Origin: Petunia secreta
Taxonomy: Eukaryota > Streptophyta > Magnoliopsida > Solanales > Solanaceae
Reading direction: 5' to 3'
DNA length: 64,000 nt
Assembly: GCA_029990175.1 (NCBI GenBank)
Contig: JARKIP010000005.1
Span: forward strand, 69,472,001 to 69,536,000
Numbering within the stretch: the stretch's first letter is position 1; each line of letters begins with the position of its first letter. The translations under genes and the position numbers were made by a program. Positions 54,746 to 64,000 of this stretch are shown here, piece by piece. Below the pieces are notes generated by a model. The model did not search any database, was not told the DNA's origin, and worked only from the letters and a program-made list of their open reading frames with translations.

Positions 54746-56897
54746 TTTGCTTGTCCTCAAGCAAACCAATCTCTACCAAGAGATAATGAAGCACTTTCAA
54801 GACTAGTATACAATGAAGCCAAGTTTCCACTTTCAACTTATCAAAGATTTTGACCTTATTTAGCACCAACACACATTTACAGTCATGAATACTAAACAAG
54901 TAACTTAATGAACCACTTCATAAGTTTCACAATGGTCAAAGGATGACATGGTGCCTCAAGCATAGATTTGGTTCATTAACCAACTTCACTTAGTATCAAA
55001 CCTCATCTCAAGTCAAGCTCTCACCTCTCGTATCTCCACTTGCAATCCTCCCCCACAAAAGATTAGTCCTTCTCTCAAGATTAAATGCAAACCAAGGACT
55101 TTTAAGTAAAGCGCTCACTCTCCAAAGAATGTTCACGAGTTGAGTCTAAGTACCATAGGCTTGCCCATATTGTAACTCTCCACTATTGGAGAAGCACCAA
55201 ACATTGGATCAACTTGGACTTTATTAGGCTTGTACTGAAGGCTTGGGGCTAGGTGTGAAAATTTGGGAACACAGTGACTACCACCCACTTCACCAACATA
55301 AGCACATTTTATCCCATCCTTCTTTTACTTCCTTTCACCCTTTAAAACTCCAATCCTTTTTTTTTATTTTCTTATCTCTTTTTGTGTTTTTATATGTCTA
55401 GGAAGCCTAAAGCTATTTACCTAGTCTAACCTTAATATTTACAAGGGTAAGGTAGACTAGCTTCTTGCATTTTGTTTTTTTTTTTTTTTTTTACTTAGCC
55501 ATTCACTGTGGTTCCTAATACATGACGTATCCAATGGAATCTCCCAAACTTAGGCATTTTGCCTCAATATAGGCAATTCACTCTAAGGGATCTCAACTTC
55601 AACTTTCAACCATCAATGGATTAATAACAATACCGGATTACCAAATGAAAGGCTAATAGGCTCAAAATAGATAACTAGTGATAATTTTGAAGTAAGGGTA
55701 TATGAAGAGGTTCAAAAAGGATTCCAAAGAAAGCCTAAGATCATTTCAAGTTCGGCACAACTCAAATTTCGGCTTGTGCACAGATTGGGCAAGTTCTAGA
55801 CTTCAACTCAAACATGTGAATCCCCGAACGATACCTCACACACAAGCAAGTGGATCGCCCAAGATAAAATCTCAACTCTCAAAAAAGCTCGCACACTTGT
55901 AAAGTCTTCAGGGTCCACTAGGAACAATGTCAGTGACTCCAAAGCAACACATGAGCCTAGAGTCATCAACCAAAACCAAATACTCACAAAGTGGACACTC
56001 AACGACTTGTCTCATACCATGTTATACAAATGACACAATGGTACTTCATGAGATATTAAAACCGCAACCACAAGGCAATTTCATAAAAACTAATATGTGC
56101 AGTACTTGTTTTAAGAAAACCATTTCCGGAAAGAACCAAGCAAAGAAAACTGAAAGCTTATTTTCAAAACAAAAATTATAACTTAACTAATATCTATGCT
56201 AATATATGAAAAAAAAAAAAACATGCCCTATACACATCAAAAAGTGGTTCAAATTCATACATGGAATCAAGTTTAAAAATCAAAGTCGCTACATCAAGCA
56301 CATATGAATTTGAACCCTTTCTCCCAACTTAAAACTCTAGCATCGTCTCTAATGCTAAGTAACAAAAATGTAAAGCATGTAGGGGTAGAAAGGGTCTCCC
56401 TGATCATCCTTCTCCAGTAAAGTTATGTCCTCTTTGGATTGGGTTTATCTACACCCTTAGCTTGAGAGGGTGGAGATTTGCTTGGGTTGTATTGACCTCT
56501 TTTAGGAGTGTTTGTTTTTACAAATCTTGCTTGAAGCATTTTAATCTGCAAAAAATCACTCAAAACAATGTGAAGAGATTTCCCAAAGTGATGGAAAATT
56601 GTTAGAAGTTAAGGAACAAAACATGTTAAAAGAGGTTATATAAAAGGGTAGGGGCCTTTTTGGAAAAGGGTGGGAGCCCTCTTAGAAAATGGCGGGATCC
56701 TTTCTAGAAAGGGCGCCACCGAGCATAAAATTGGGCGACCTACACTTTGGGTCGTCTAAAAAGGACGACCAAACTTCAGAGAGTTCCTATTTTCACACTT
56801 AGAAATTGTTTTGTACATTTCAGAATGGGCGGGCGCCCAATAATTGGGTTGTCCAAAGGGCTGCCGCCCTTTTCAATTTTTCAAATTTATTTTTTTT
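54746..56897. other. non-coding interior of the Athila-like element
   Basis: About 2.1 kb between the coiled-coil gene and the purine tract. It has no RT, integrase or envelope-like signature on either strand. Short T-rich runs lie at 55355 and 55475. Confidence 0.5.
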
Positions 56898-58311
56898 TTA
56901 TTTTATTCCACACTTCACCCAACATCTATGTCCCATTACACAATTTTCTCTCCAGTTGGTGAATGTGAATTTACTTCCCAACATCGCATCAAGTGATTCA
57001 TCATGCTCATGGGGCGGAAGTACAACTTCAAAGCTTCTATGGCCGGATTCTTCGTATTGCATTTCTTGGCCATCAAGTGATAGGATGTCATTTTGTCTCA
57101 TTGGTGTGGCAAATTCAAAAAATGTAACCTTCTTGATCAATATTTCCCAAGTCATCCAAAGGTTAATTTCTTCCATTTCCAATCCTTCAACCACACAAAC
57201 TGTTGAGAAATGACGTGAATGAGGTCCAACTCTTTTCAATACCAATTGAGCACCAAGCATGACATTCTCCTCTTCAAGGGTGCTAGAGTCTTCATCACAA
57301 GAGCTTCATTTCCATATTAGATTCCAACACGACTTCCTTATTTGTGGCATCATTACCAAGTAGCTCGAATATGTGACAAATTCCATGAATCCCCATGATT
57401 TGACTTGAGCTCTCTTCTTCAAACTCACCCAATTCAATCATATCATTCATAATTTCTTCATGTTGAGCTTTAGACGCTTCAACTATTTCATGCAATTGAA
57501 ATCCCAACAGGCGAGCATCAAGATCAAACTGGTCCACTCTTTGTCCCAACTCTTCTCTTTCTTCTTCAAGGTTCATCCACAATTCATTACAATTTTCAAG
57601 ACACGATTCATAAACTTCCATTCTTTGAGCTTATTCTTGAAGCCAAGTTTCGCTCACAATCTCTTTTTCTTCACAAATTTCCTCTTCCTCAATATTCTCT
57701 TCTTGAAATCCAAGCTCATCATCCATGTAAAATCCTTCTTGGAATTTGGCAGCCTCCTTAGCTTTTTTATTATTAAAAGCTTCAATTATTTGCTTCATTT
57801 GTTCCTCCATGTGATGAATGGCTAAGTCATTTTGGTGGACTACCTCCTTCATTTCCTTGATGGCTTTAGCTTTTTTTTTTTCATGGTCCTCAAGTATTCG
57901 TTGCAACAAGTATTCAAATCTTTTATTTTGATCATGTTATTCTTGTAAAATGGATAAGTCCATCTCTTCTTGAAACTTTACTTGAATACTTTGCCACTCG
58001 GGCTCAAGTCTTATATCATATACCTCATTGGAGCTCACACACTGCCAAGATACATTAGCACCATTATGAAAGTCACTTGGGTAGAAATATGAGTTATTCG
58101 GACACTCACCCCCAATGACCTAAATGACCACCACACAGCTCACATACCCCTCAAAATAATGAGAAGGTGCACTCAACTCACTCTCCAAAATGATTGGCAA
58201 ATTTCTCATATAGTGTGGGTCAAAGTAAAGAAGACAAGGACCATCAACCAAGTATCTATCACAATTCGGCTCATTTTTGTTCAAAGATACTATTTCAAAC
58301 TTCAAACACAA
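56898..58311 (-). pseudogene. coiled-coil-rich ORF of the non-autonomous Athila-like element
   Basis: Minus-strand fragments, in order: 58311-58120 (FEIVSLNKNEPNCDRYLVDG, CLLYFDPHYMRNLP); 57909-57631, a charged helix (LQRILEDHEKKKAKAIKEMK, MEEQMKQIIEAFNNKKAK, then an EEE-rich stretch); 57621-57295 (LEEEREELGQRVDQFDLDAR); and 57260-56898 (LGAQLVLKRVGPHSRHF, WMTWEILIKKVTFFEF). Single stops or frame changes separate them, so one gene of about 450 codons is likely. I do not recognise a catalytic domain or zinc knuckle. Its position just inside the primer site is where gag lies, so a structural role is possible. Confidence 0.45.
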
Positions 58312-58424
58312 TTAGCTAAGGACTAACACAAACAAATATTTATAATGCACAAACTACTATTAACAAAGTTTGGAAACAAAGCCAACAAATCCAACTCCTC
58401 AAACTACCCTAATACGCAAATTGT

Positions 58425-58442
58425 TCCCCGAAAATGGTGCCA
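58425..58442 (-). promoter_or_regulatory. primer binding site of the Athila-like element
   Basis: The minus strand reads TGGCACCATTTTCGGGGA four bases inside the 5' LTR. It is a variant of the tRNA-Asp-type site used by Athila elements. Confidence 0.7.
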
Positions 58443-58446
58443 AAAT

Positions 58447-59831
58447 TGATAACGACCAACTCACACCTCCATTGAGATATGAAACGGTTGTCGCAATATA
58501 ATCTACCCAACTAAGACTCGGGATCAAATCCACAGGGAACAATATGATGCGATTAATAATAGGGAGGAACTAAATCAATTGACTAGGCTAAATGAGGGTA
58601 ATAACTAGAGAATTAAGCTGACAACTAATGTCTATACTAGGAAAGCATATAAATGTGATCAATATCGACTCAAGAAAAGATGAAAGGTAGTAGAGCTTAG
58701 GAATACAATCAACCCAACATTAACCAATCTTGCGTAAAGAGCTCCAACAAATTAAGCTTAGGCACGCGTCATGACACTCGAGCTATTTTACCTAGATAAC
58801 CCCTTTCGGTGACTACCAAGCCTAACACCTCTCACTCTTTCGGTGCAAAGAAGTGTTGCATTAAGCTCAATCGATATTGTGTCAGAGTAAGGCATCCCTT
58901 TTTCGATTTTCAACCCGTTAACCTGGGATAACCGCAACACACCTACCTCAGTACCCCGTTAATAACTATCCCATTCCTTTCAGTACCTTTTCGGTATAAG
59001 TCTAGTACTCATAGGGCTAGAACTAGCATTTGAAACTACCAATTGATGAGAATTAAAGCAAGTAGTGATTAATTAGCCAAACACTCAAATCAATAACGGT
59101 AAAAGGGTACTCAATAGCTCAAAAGCACAAAGGTATCAATATACAAGCCCTCGCTCTACCAATTTACCAACTACACATGTTTATAGTTTCAAAATAACAT
59201 CGATAAGTCAAGATAATGACATACAAACCAAGGTAATGAGAAAAGGGAAAGGATTTGACAATTTGAACTCCTAATCTTCAAACCCTAGACTTGGGTGATG
59301 AACTTTTTCCCCAAAGCTTGAGAAATAAGCTAAAGTTATGAGAAATATGATAAACCTAGCTATTTATAGTTCCTAGAATTAATAAAATATTTTTCCAAAA
59401 TTGTCCATATGTTTTAAGGAAGAAAAGTCTGATTTTTTATGGATAGCCACCCTGGTGTAAATCTTGACCCAATAGCCACTTTTTATTTTTGATTGCGTAA
59501 TGACTTTTTCCTAGGTGGCCTAAAGAGCGGAGGCTCTTTTGTGAAAGGGCTGGGGCCCTTTTGGCCATCCTGTTACTTGGTATGATTTTCACATACAGGG
59601 AAAAGGTGGTCGCCCTTGTCATGGGCGTCCGCACTTTCCTTTTTTATGCAGCTACTTTGAAAATGTTCCTCTTTTCTTGGGTATTTTGCTCATTGTGGCT
59701 TCTCTCACTCTCATTTGGCTTAGAAACCTGAAATCAAGCAAAAACACATCATTTGTCCTATTTATATGTTGCTTTTTTATTCAAAGACAAAAGTTTAAGC
59801 AAGTTAAAGTAAGAAAACATCTCACACATCA
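58447..59831 (-). repeat. 5' LTR of the Athila-like element
   Basis: 1385 bp, TGATAACGACC to CACATCA. It shows roughly 88-90% identity by eye to 53090-54727 outside the MITE. Confidence 0.85.
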
Positions 59832-60017
59832 CCATGAAACGCATCCTAGACACTAGAATGAACTTAGGGAAACCGACTTACTAGAAATCAAACAAGACAG
59901 AAAAAGTAATGAACTGAAGCTTGACACCAAGAAACACAGTTAGGAGGACTTCGCCCCTAGAGTTAATTTAGGCTGAAACTGAGCTAAGGAAAACTATACC
60001 AAAAGGCTCACATAACT

Positions 60018-60018
60018 C

Positions 60019-60057
<39 letters not shown>
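60018..60057. repeat. (CAA)n tail repeat of the LINE
   Basis: Thirteen CAA units (TTG on the element strand) mark the 3' terminus of the LINE. Confidence 0.9.
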
Positions 60058-60058
<1 letters not shown>

Positions 60059-60438
60059 TACCAATATAATCCCACAAGTAGATTCTGGGGAAGGTGAGAT
60101 GTACGCAGACCTTGCCCCCACCGAGCTGGAGAGGCTGTTTCCGATAGACCCTCGGCTAAAGATATAATAATTCGACAACATTCTTGCAAAAATAAGATGA
60201 ACTACCCATGATAAAGAAAATACTGTCAACGAAGCTACTGTTAGCTAAGGTAAACAAACGACAGTACAAATAGTACATGCACAGAATACAATAAACAAAG
60301 TATCTAAATACTACAAATGTTATTAAGACAACATTCTCACGACTACTACCTAACTTTCTATCCTAATCTTCGACCTCCACGCTTTCCCATCAATAGTCAT
60401 GTCCTCGGCGATCTAGAGGTGAGCCATGTCCTCACGAA

Positions 60439-61390
60439 TCACCTCACCCCAATTCTTCTTTGGTCTACCTCTACCTCGACGTAGACCAAGCACTGCCAAA
60501 CATGCCCGAACCATCGCAGCCTCACTTCGCACATCTTATCCGCGATTGTGCCCACACTCACCTTGTCATGAATGACCTCATTCTTAATATTATCCATCCT
60601 CGTATGGCCACACATCCATCTAAGCATTCTAATCTCTGCTACACTCATCTTCTGGATGTGTGACGTCTTAACTGGCCAGCATTTCGCTCTGTACAACATA
60701 GCAGATCTTAACAACCGCTCTGTAGAACTTAACTTTGGGTCTAGGTGCCAGTTTCTTATCGCACAGGACACCAGACGCGAGTCTCCACTTCATCTAGCCT
60801 GCCCTTATACGATGAGTGACATCCTCATTAATTTCTCCATTACTTTGCAGGATGGAACCAAGATACTTAAGCATCTCTTCTGGGGAATGACCTGAAAATC
60901 AAGCATCACGACTACCTCTGGCTCTTGAGATGTATCACTAAAGTTGCACTCCAAGTACTCTGTGTTCGTCCTGCTCAGCTTGAAACCTTTGGACTCCATG
61001 GTATATCTTCAAACCTCCAACTTATCATTAACTTCGCCGCAAGTCTCATCAACTAGCACTATATCGTCTGCGAATAACATGCACTGCGGTACCTCCCTTT
61101 GGATGCTCCATGACAATTGTTCCGTTACTAGAGAAAATAAATATGGACTAAGTGCCGACCCTTGGTGCAACCCCATCTAGAATGGAAGTGGTCAGAATCA
61201 GCTCCAACTATTCTCACGTGGGTCTTGGCGCCGTCGTGCATGTCTTTAATCGCTCTGATGTATGCCACTGGAACACCTTTATATTCCAAACATCTCCATA
61301 AAACCTCCCTTGGGACTTTGTCATAAGCCTTCGCTAGGTCAATGAACACCATATGTAAGTGTCATTTCTTATCCCTATATAGCTCAATTA
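60439..61390 (-). pseudogene. RTE-type LINE reverse transcriptase, C-terminal half (broken)
   Basis: Minus strand: HMVFIDLAKAYDKVPREVLW (61352 on) and GVPVAYIRAIKDMHDGAKTH, then after a frameshift the catalytic LFADDIVLV (about 61080-61055). ESKGFKLSRTNTEYLEC comes next (60999 on). The C-terminal block is AMLYRAKCWPVKTSHIQKM, EIRMLRWMCGHTRMDNIKNE and VRLRWFGHVW (60771-60439). These are diagnostic of plant RTE LINEs. The endonuclease and N-terminal RT are missing through 5' truncation; a TGA near 61363 and several frameshifts are present. Confidence 0.85.
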
Positions 61391-61395
61391 ATTTT

Positions 61396-63535
61396 AAAAA
61401 TTAGATATCACCCGTTCATAAAAGGAATTCACACAATTCTTAAAACCAGAAACTGGATCTTATGAACTAACAGGCAGAACTAGGCAGACTAGCGGATACA
61501 GAAATGAAAACAAGATGGAAGAAGAAACTGATGCTGGCATACCTTTACATTTATTCCCAAACCCAGAGGTCATTATAGGATAAACTTAAGAAACTGAACA
61601 GAGAGGAGACTAGGACATTTAGTCTTTTTTTTAACAAGCTGAACTCCCTCTTTAAATCACAAAAAAATTAGAGGCAACCTCATCCAAAACTATCAACAAC
61701 TCAGAAGTGAAGCAAAAGCACAGACCACCTTAAACACAAACTGGAAAAGCTGGGGGGGGGGGAACCAGATTAAGAACCAAAGAATGGATTAATTAAGACT
61801 GGAATATTCAACACTTGACTCTTTAAAGAAGAAAATTGCCTAACTAAAGCTGGAACCTTCATCTCGCCTAAATACTAAACAGATCACCCAGCTGAAACTC
61901 ACTTGAAAACCTGAATCAAAGGAAAGAAATTACCCTGCTACTTTGCTTTCAACAACAAGAACCATACTCCCCATGCTCAAGAACACAGATTAGAACCACA
62001 AGGACACATATTCATTCAACCAAGACTACTTTGAACCATACACCAGAAACTGGAGCTTTTTTTTTTTTTGGCTCCCTTTAAACAAACCCTATCCACTAAA
62101 CTCATAGAGGAAGAACAGAAACAGCCTCCACCATTCAAGATTACTACTCAGAACCAGAACGAACCAAACTTCACCCGTGATATAGACTAACTAACACCTC
62201 ACTCTATAAGCAGGAACTGAAATCAATAACCTGGACAGATCCACAAAGCTCAGAAACAAAGATTAAAAAGAGAAAAATATGGAGCTAGAAATGAACTTTA
62301 TCATAAAGATGCTAGGCTACAGGGCACACAGAACAAAGAAGGGCATGGAAAATTTCTTACACTATGGGTCTTTCTGATTTTGATACTATTAAATGGTCCT
62401 CATAGGTTCCAGAAAAGGTTTAGAATGAACAAGGGGAAGTCAGAACTTGATCCTACCCCATTCAACTTAACAAGATCTAAAGTAAGCTGAAATGACCTAA
62501 AATTAAAGACATATACATCCACATACTGGGCTGATTAGAGAATTTTCTTCAAAGTTATTTCATGGTTCTTTATCTTAGCAATGGACTTCTTCTACAAAAT
62601 CAGTGATCTTAATTGTAAATTACCTATTTTAAAGCTCATGATACAGTTTACATTTTAATGACTGTTTTATCATTTCTAATTCTAATTTTAGGCAAAGCTA
62701 TTTTACATGATATTACCATATCGATCTTCATTAACACTAATCCTGAAACTAACAATTTACACTAATATAAGAACACAAAATTCAAAAAGGAATGAAGAAA
62801 AAAAACTAACCTACTTTGGGTCAATGAAATGAGGCACAAATATGAGTCTTTCTGACACTTCAAACAAGCAAGAGACCTCAAAACAACTTGAACACAAACT
62901 CAAATAACTAAATAAATTTTTTTTAACTAAAATGCCAAAATGGCTAGGGTTTCTTGAAATTTCAAGACTCCATTTTAACTTTCACTTTTCAACCCCCTAT
63001 TCATTGAGTTTTTTTGGAGAATTTATAGGGTTTTAGGGATATAAAAACAGTAGAATTTTTTATGTGAGATAACATTGTCTATAGGCTGTAACAATAGAGA
63101 AAGAAAAGTAAAAATTATACCTTAAAATCGATCAAATGATGTTTGGATGGACCAGATGGATCTTCGTATTCGCCTCACTTCTCATTTGTCCAGCACAAAA
63201 GAGAAGTGTACTAAGAAAATGAGGAGAGAGAGAGAGGCGATCCGACACTGTTTAGGTGTACCACGGGACCACGGGGTGACCTGAGGATTTTTGGCTTGTT
63301 TTGCGATCTAGGATTTATGAGTGAAAATGAATCAAAGGGCGGCGTGGCTGTAGCGATTTAGGGTTAGAGGAAGTGAATTGGGTTCGGGTAAGGTGGGTGG
63401 GTGTTTAGATATTTGGATGATTTGCATAGATGTGCTTAAATTACTTTTTTTTTTTTTTTAAATAGCCTTAATTAAAGACTTTCTTTAATAATTTATTAAT
63501 TTAAAAAGCCCCCAGGACAAAATTGGGTGTCAACA
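61396..63535 (-). other. outer part of the Ogre-like LTR
   Basis: A-rich sequence without genes. It has a run of ten G at 61752-61761 and long A or T runs near 62053 and 63447. It ends at the TGTTGACACC terminus. Confidence 0.4.
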
Positions 63536-64000
63536 CCAGTTGGTGCTGACAAGTTCCTGGGAAAATGACATGTGCAATAGCGCCCTTAGGAGCACGATAG
63601 CGCTGGTCAGAGAGGGAGTTCAGCACAAACGCACCAGCTAGCGCAATAGCACAATTGCAGCTCACGAACACACCTGCATCAACGCGAAGGAAAATATGTT
63701 CCAATTATATTAGGTTGTCTATTCTTAGCTACTACCAGAGCACTGATTTATGTTGACAAGGGAAAGATGACCTAGAAATTGTATGATGAAGAAAAAGCAG
63801 TTTACATTGGCAAACTGCTGAAGGGACATTGTGATAATGCTAGTTGTTTATGTATGCATACATGCGAGCCTAGATAAACTATAAGTTGAATTGAGTGACG
63901 TCATGCCATGACAATAACTAAGGCACTTCTCGGGAGGCAACATGTGATTGTAATTGTAAAAAAAATGAAAAAATATATTAGAAAAAGCTATCTTTTGAAG
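63536..64000. other. unassigned flank
   Basis: Begins CCAGTTGGTGCTGAC directly after the LTR terminus. Contains AGCGCAATAGC and CAATAGCGCCC motifs. No gene or element end was recognised. Confidence 0.4.

Larger units (their letters stand above)
53090..59831 (-). mobile_element. non-autonomous Athila-like LTR retrotransposon
   Basis: Direct repeats 53090-54727 and 58447-59831 start TGATAACG and end CATCA. Flanks CCAAG (53085-53089) and CCATG (59832-59836) fit a 5-bp target duplication with one change. The minus strand has a primer site TGGCACCATTTTCGGGGA (58442-58425, like the TGGCGCCGTTGCCGGGGA of Athila) next to the right LTR, and a purine tract (TTCGGGGGAG) next to the left LTR. The 3.7-kb interior has only a coiled-coil-rich minus-strand gene (58311-56898); protease, RT and integrase are absent. 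Confidence 0.75.
60018..61395 (-). mobile_element. 5'-truncated RTE-type LINE with (TTG)n tail
   Basis: The minus strand encodes RTE-clade RT remnants and ends in the conserved 3' region (plus GGTGAGATGTACGCAGACCT at 60093), finishing in (TTG)n (plus CAA repeats 60018-60057). Simple-repeat tails instead of poly(A) are characteristic of RTE elements. The 5' end is lost near 61395, upstream of which the sequence returns to the Ogre-like LTR. Target duplications were not resolved. Confidence 0.8.
51727..63535 (-). mobile_element. Ogre-like LTR, split by two nested elements
   Basis: The outer terminus on the minus strand is TGTTGACACCCAATTTTGTCC (63535), shared with the fragment at 2525; the inner end is next to the primer site at 51712-51726. 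Removing the Athila-like element (53090-59831) and the LINE (60018-61395) leaves about 3.6 kb of A-rich, low-coding sequence, a plausible length for an Ogre LTR. No partner LTR or coding region is in the window. Reading the pieces as one LTR is inference. Confidence 0.4.

Noticed and set aside
60017..60229. Poly-Cys or poly-Val peptide frames on minus
   Set aside because: Translation of the (TTG)n tail of the LINE.
1..64000. A host gene cluster, tRNA genes or an unknown defence-like system
   Set aside because: Both strands were read through; every strong coding signal belongs to a transposable element and no tRNA-like or rRNA-like segment was recognised by eye.

Overview
This window looks like repeat-dense nuclear DNA from a dicot plant. 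A Solanaceae genome is my best guess from the style of the LTR families, but no host gene is present to prove it. I found no convincing single-copy host gene, tRNA, rRNA or CRISPR array. Nearly everything recognisable is a transposable element, and many elements are nested inside others.

Layout, left to right. 1-1318: unassigned AT-rich DNA. 1319-2154: decayed CACTA (En/Spm) end with a transposase C-terminal remnant. 2155-2524: LTR fragment of a Ty3/gypsy Tat-lineage element whose other LTR is at 16521-17108. 2525-3296: Ogre-like LTR fragment. 3297-6850: 5'-truncated minus-strand chromovirus, CRM-like (RT-RNase H, integrase, 3' LTR). 6870-17108: Tat-lineage element 1, with gag and pol on minus and an additional ORF (aORF) on plus; a 1.3-kb solo LTR flanked by TCCAT interrupts the aORF. 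17353-18224: flank with a copia-like LTR remnant. 18225-27888: complete 9.7-kb Del/Tekay-like chromovirus with 3.2-kb LTRs, a CCCCC target duplication, an iMet-type primer site and an integrase with chromodomain, but no protease or reverse transcriptase. 28183-43799: CACTA element of about 6.9 kb carrying TNPA-like and TNP2-like genes; its TNP2 intron was invaded by Tat-lineage element 2 (31996-40660, target duplication GAAGT), which also carries a plus-strand aORF. 43850-44553: degraded Tat-like LTR. 44554-51000: mostly unassigned AT-rich DNA with one MITE-like repeat. About 51712-63535: Ogre-like LTR in minus orientation, split by a non-autonomous Athila-like element (53090-59831, itself carrying a 184-bp hAT-type MITE in one LTR) and a 5'-truncated RTE-type LINE (60018-61395). 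63536-64000: unassigned.

The gene sets work only within each element. Gag, protease, RT-RNase H and integrase support copy-and-paste retrotransposition; TNP2 and TNPA support cut-and-paste transposition of the CACTA. Almost all are broken by stops, frameshifts or deletions. The clearest unusual biology is that two separate Tat-lineage elements each carry an antisense gene (a Transposase_28-like domain followed by coiled coil), with its own TATA-like promoter, converging tail to tail on gag-pol. I see no new non-TE system here.
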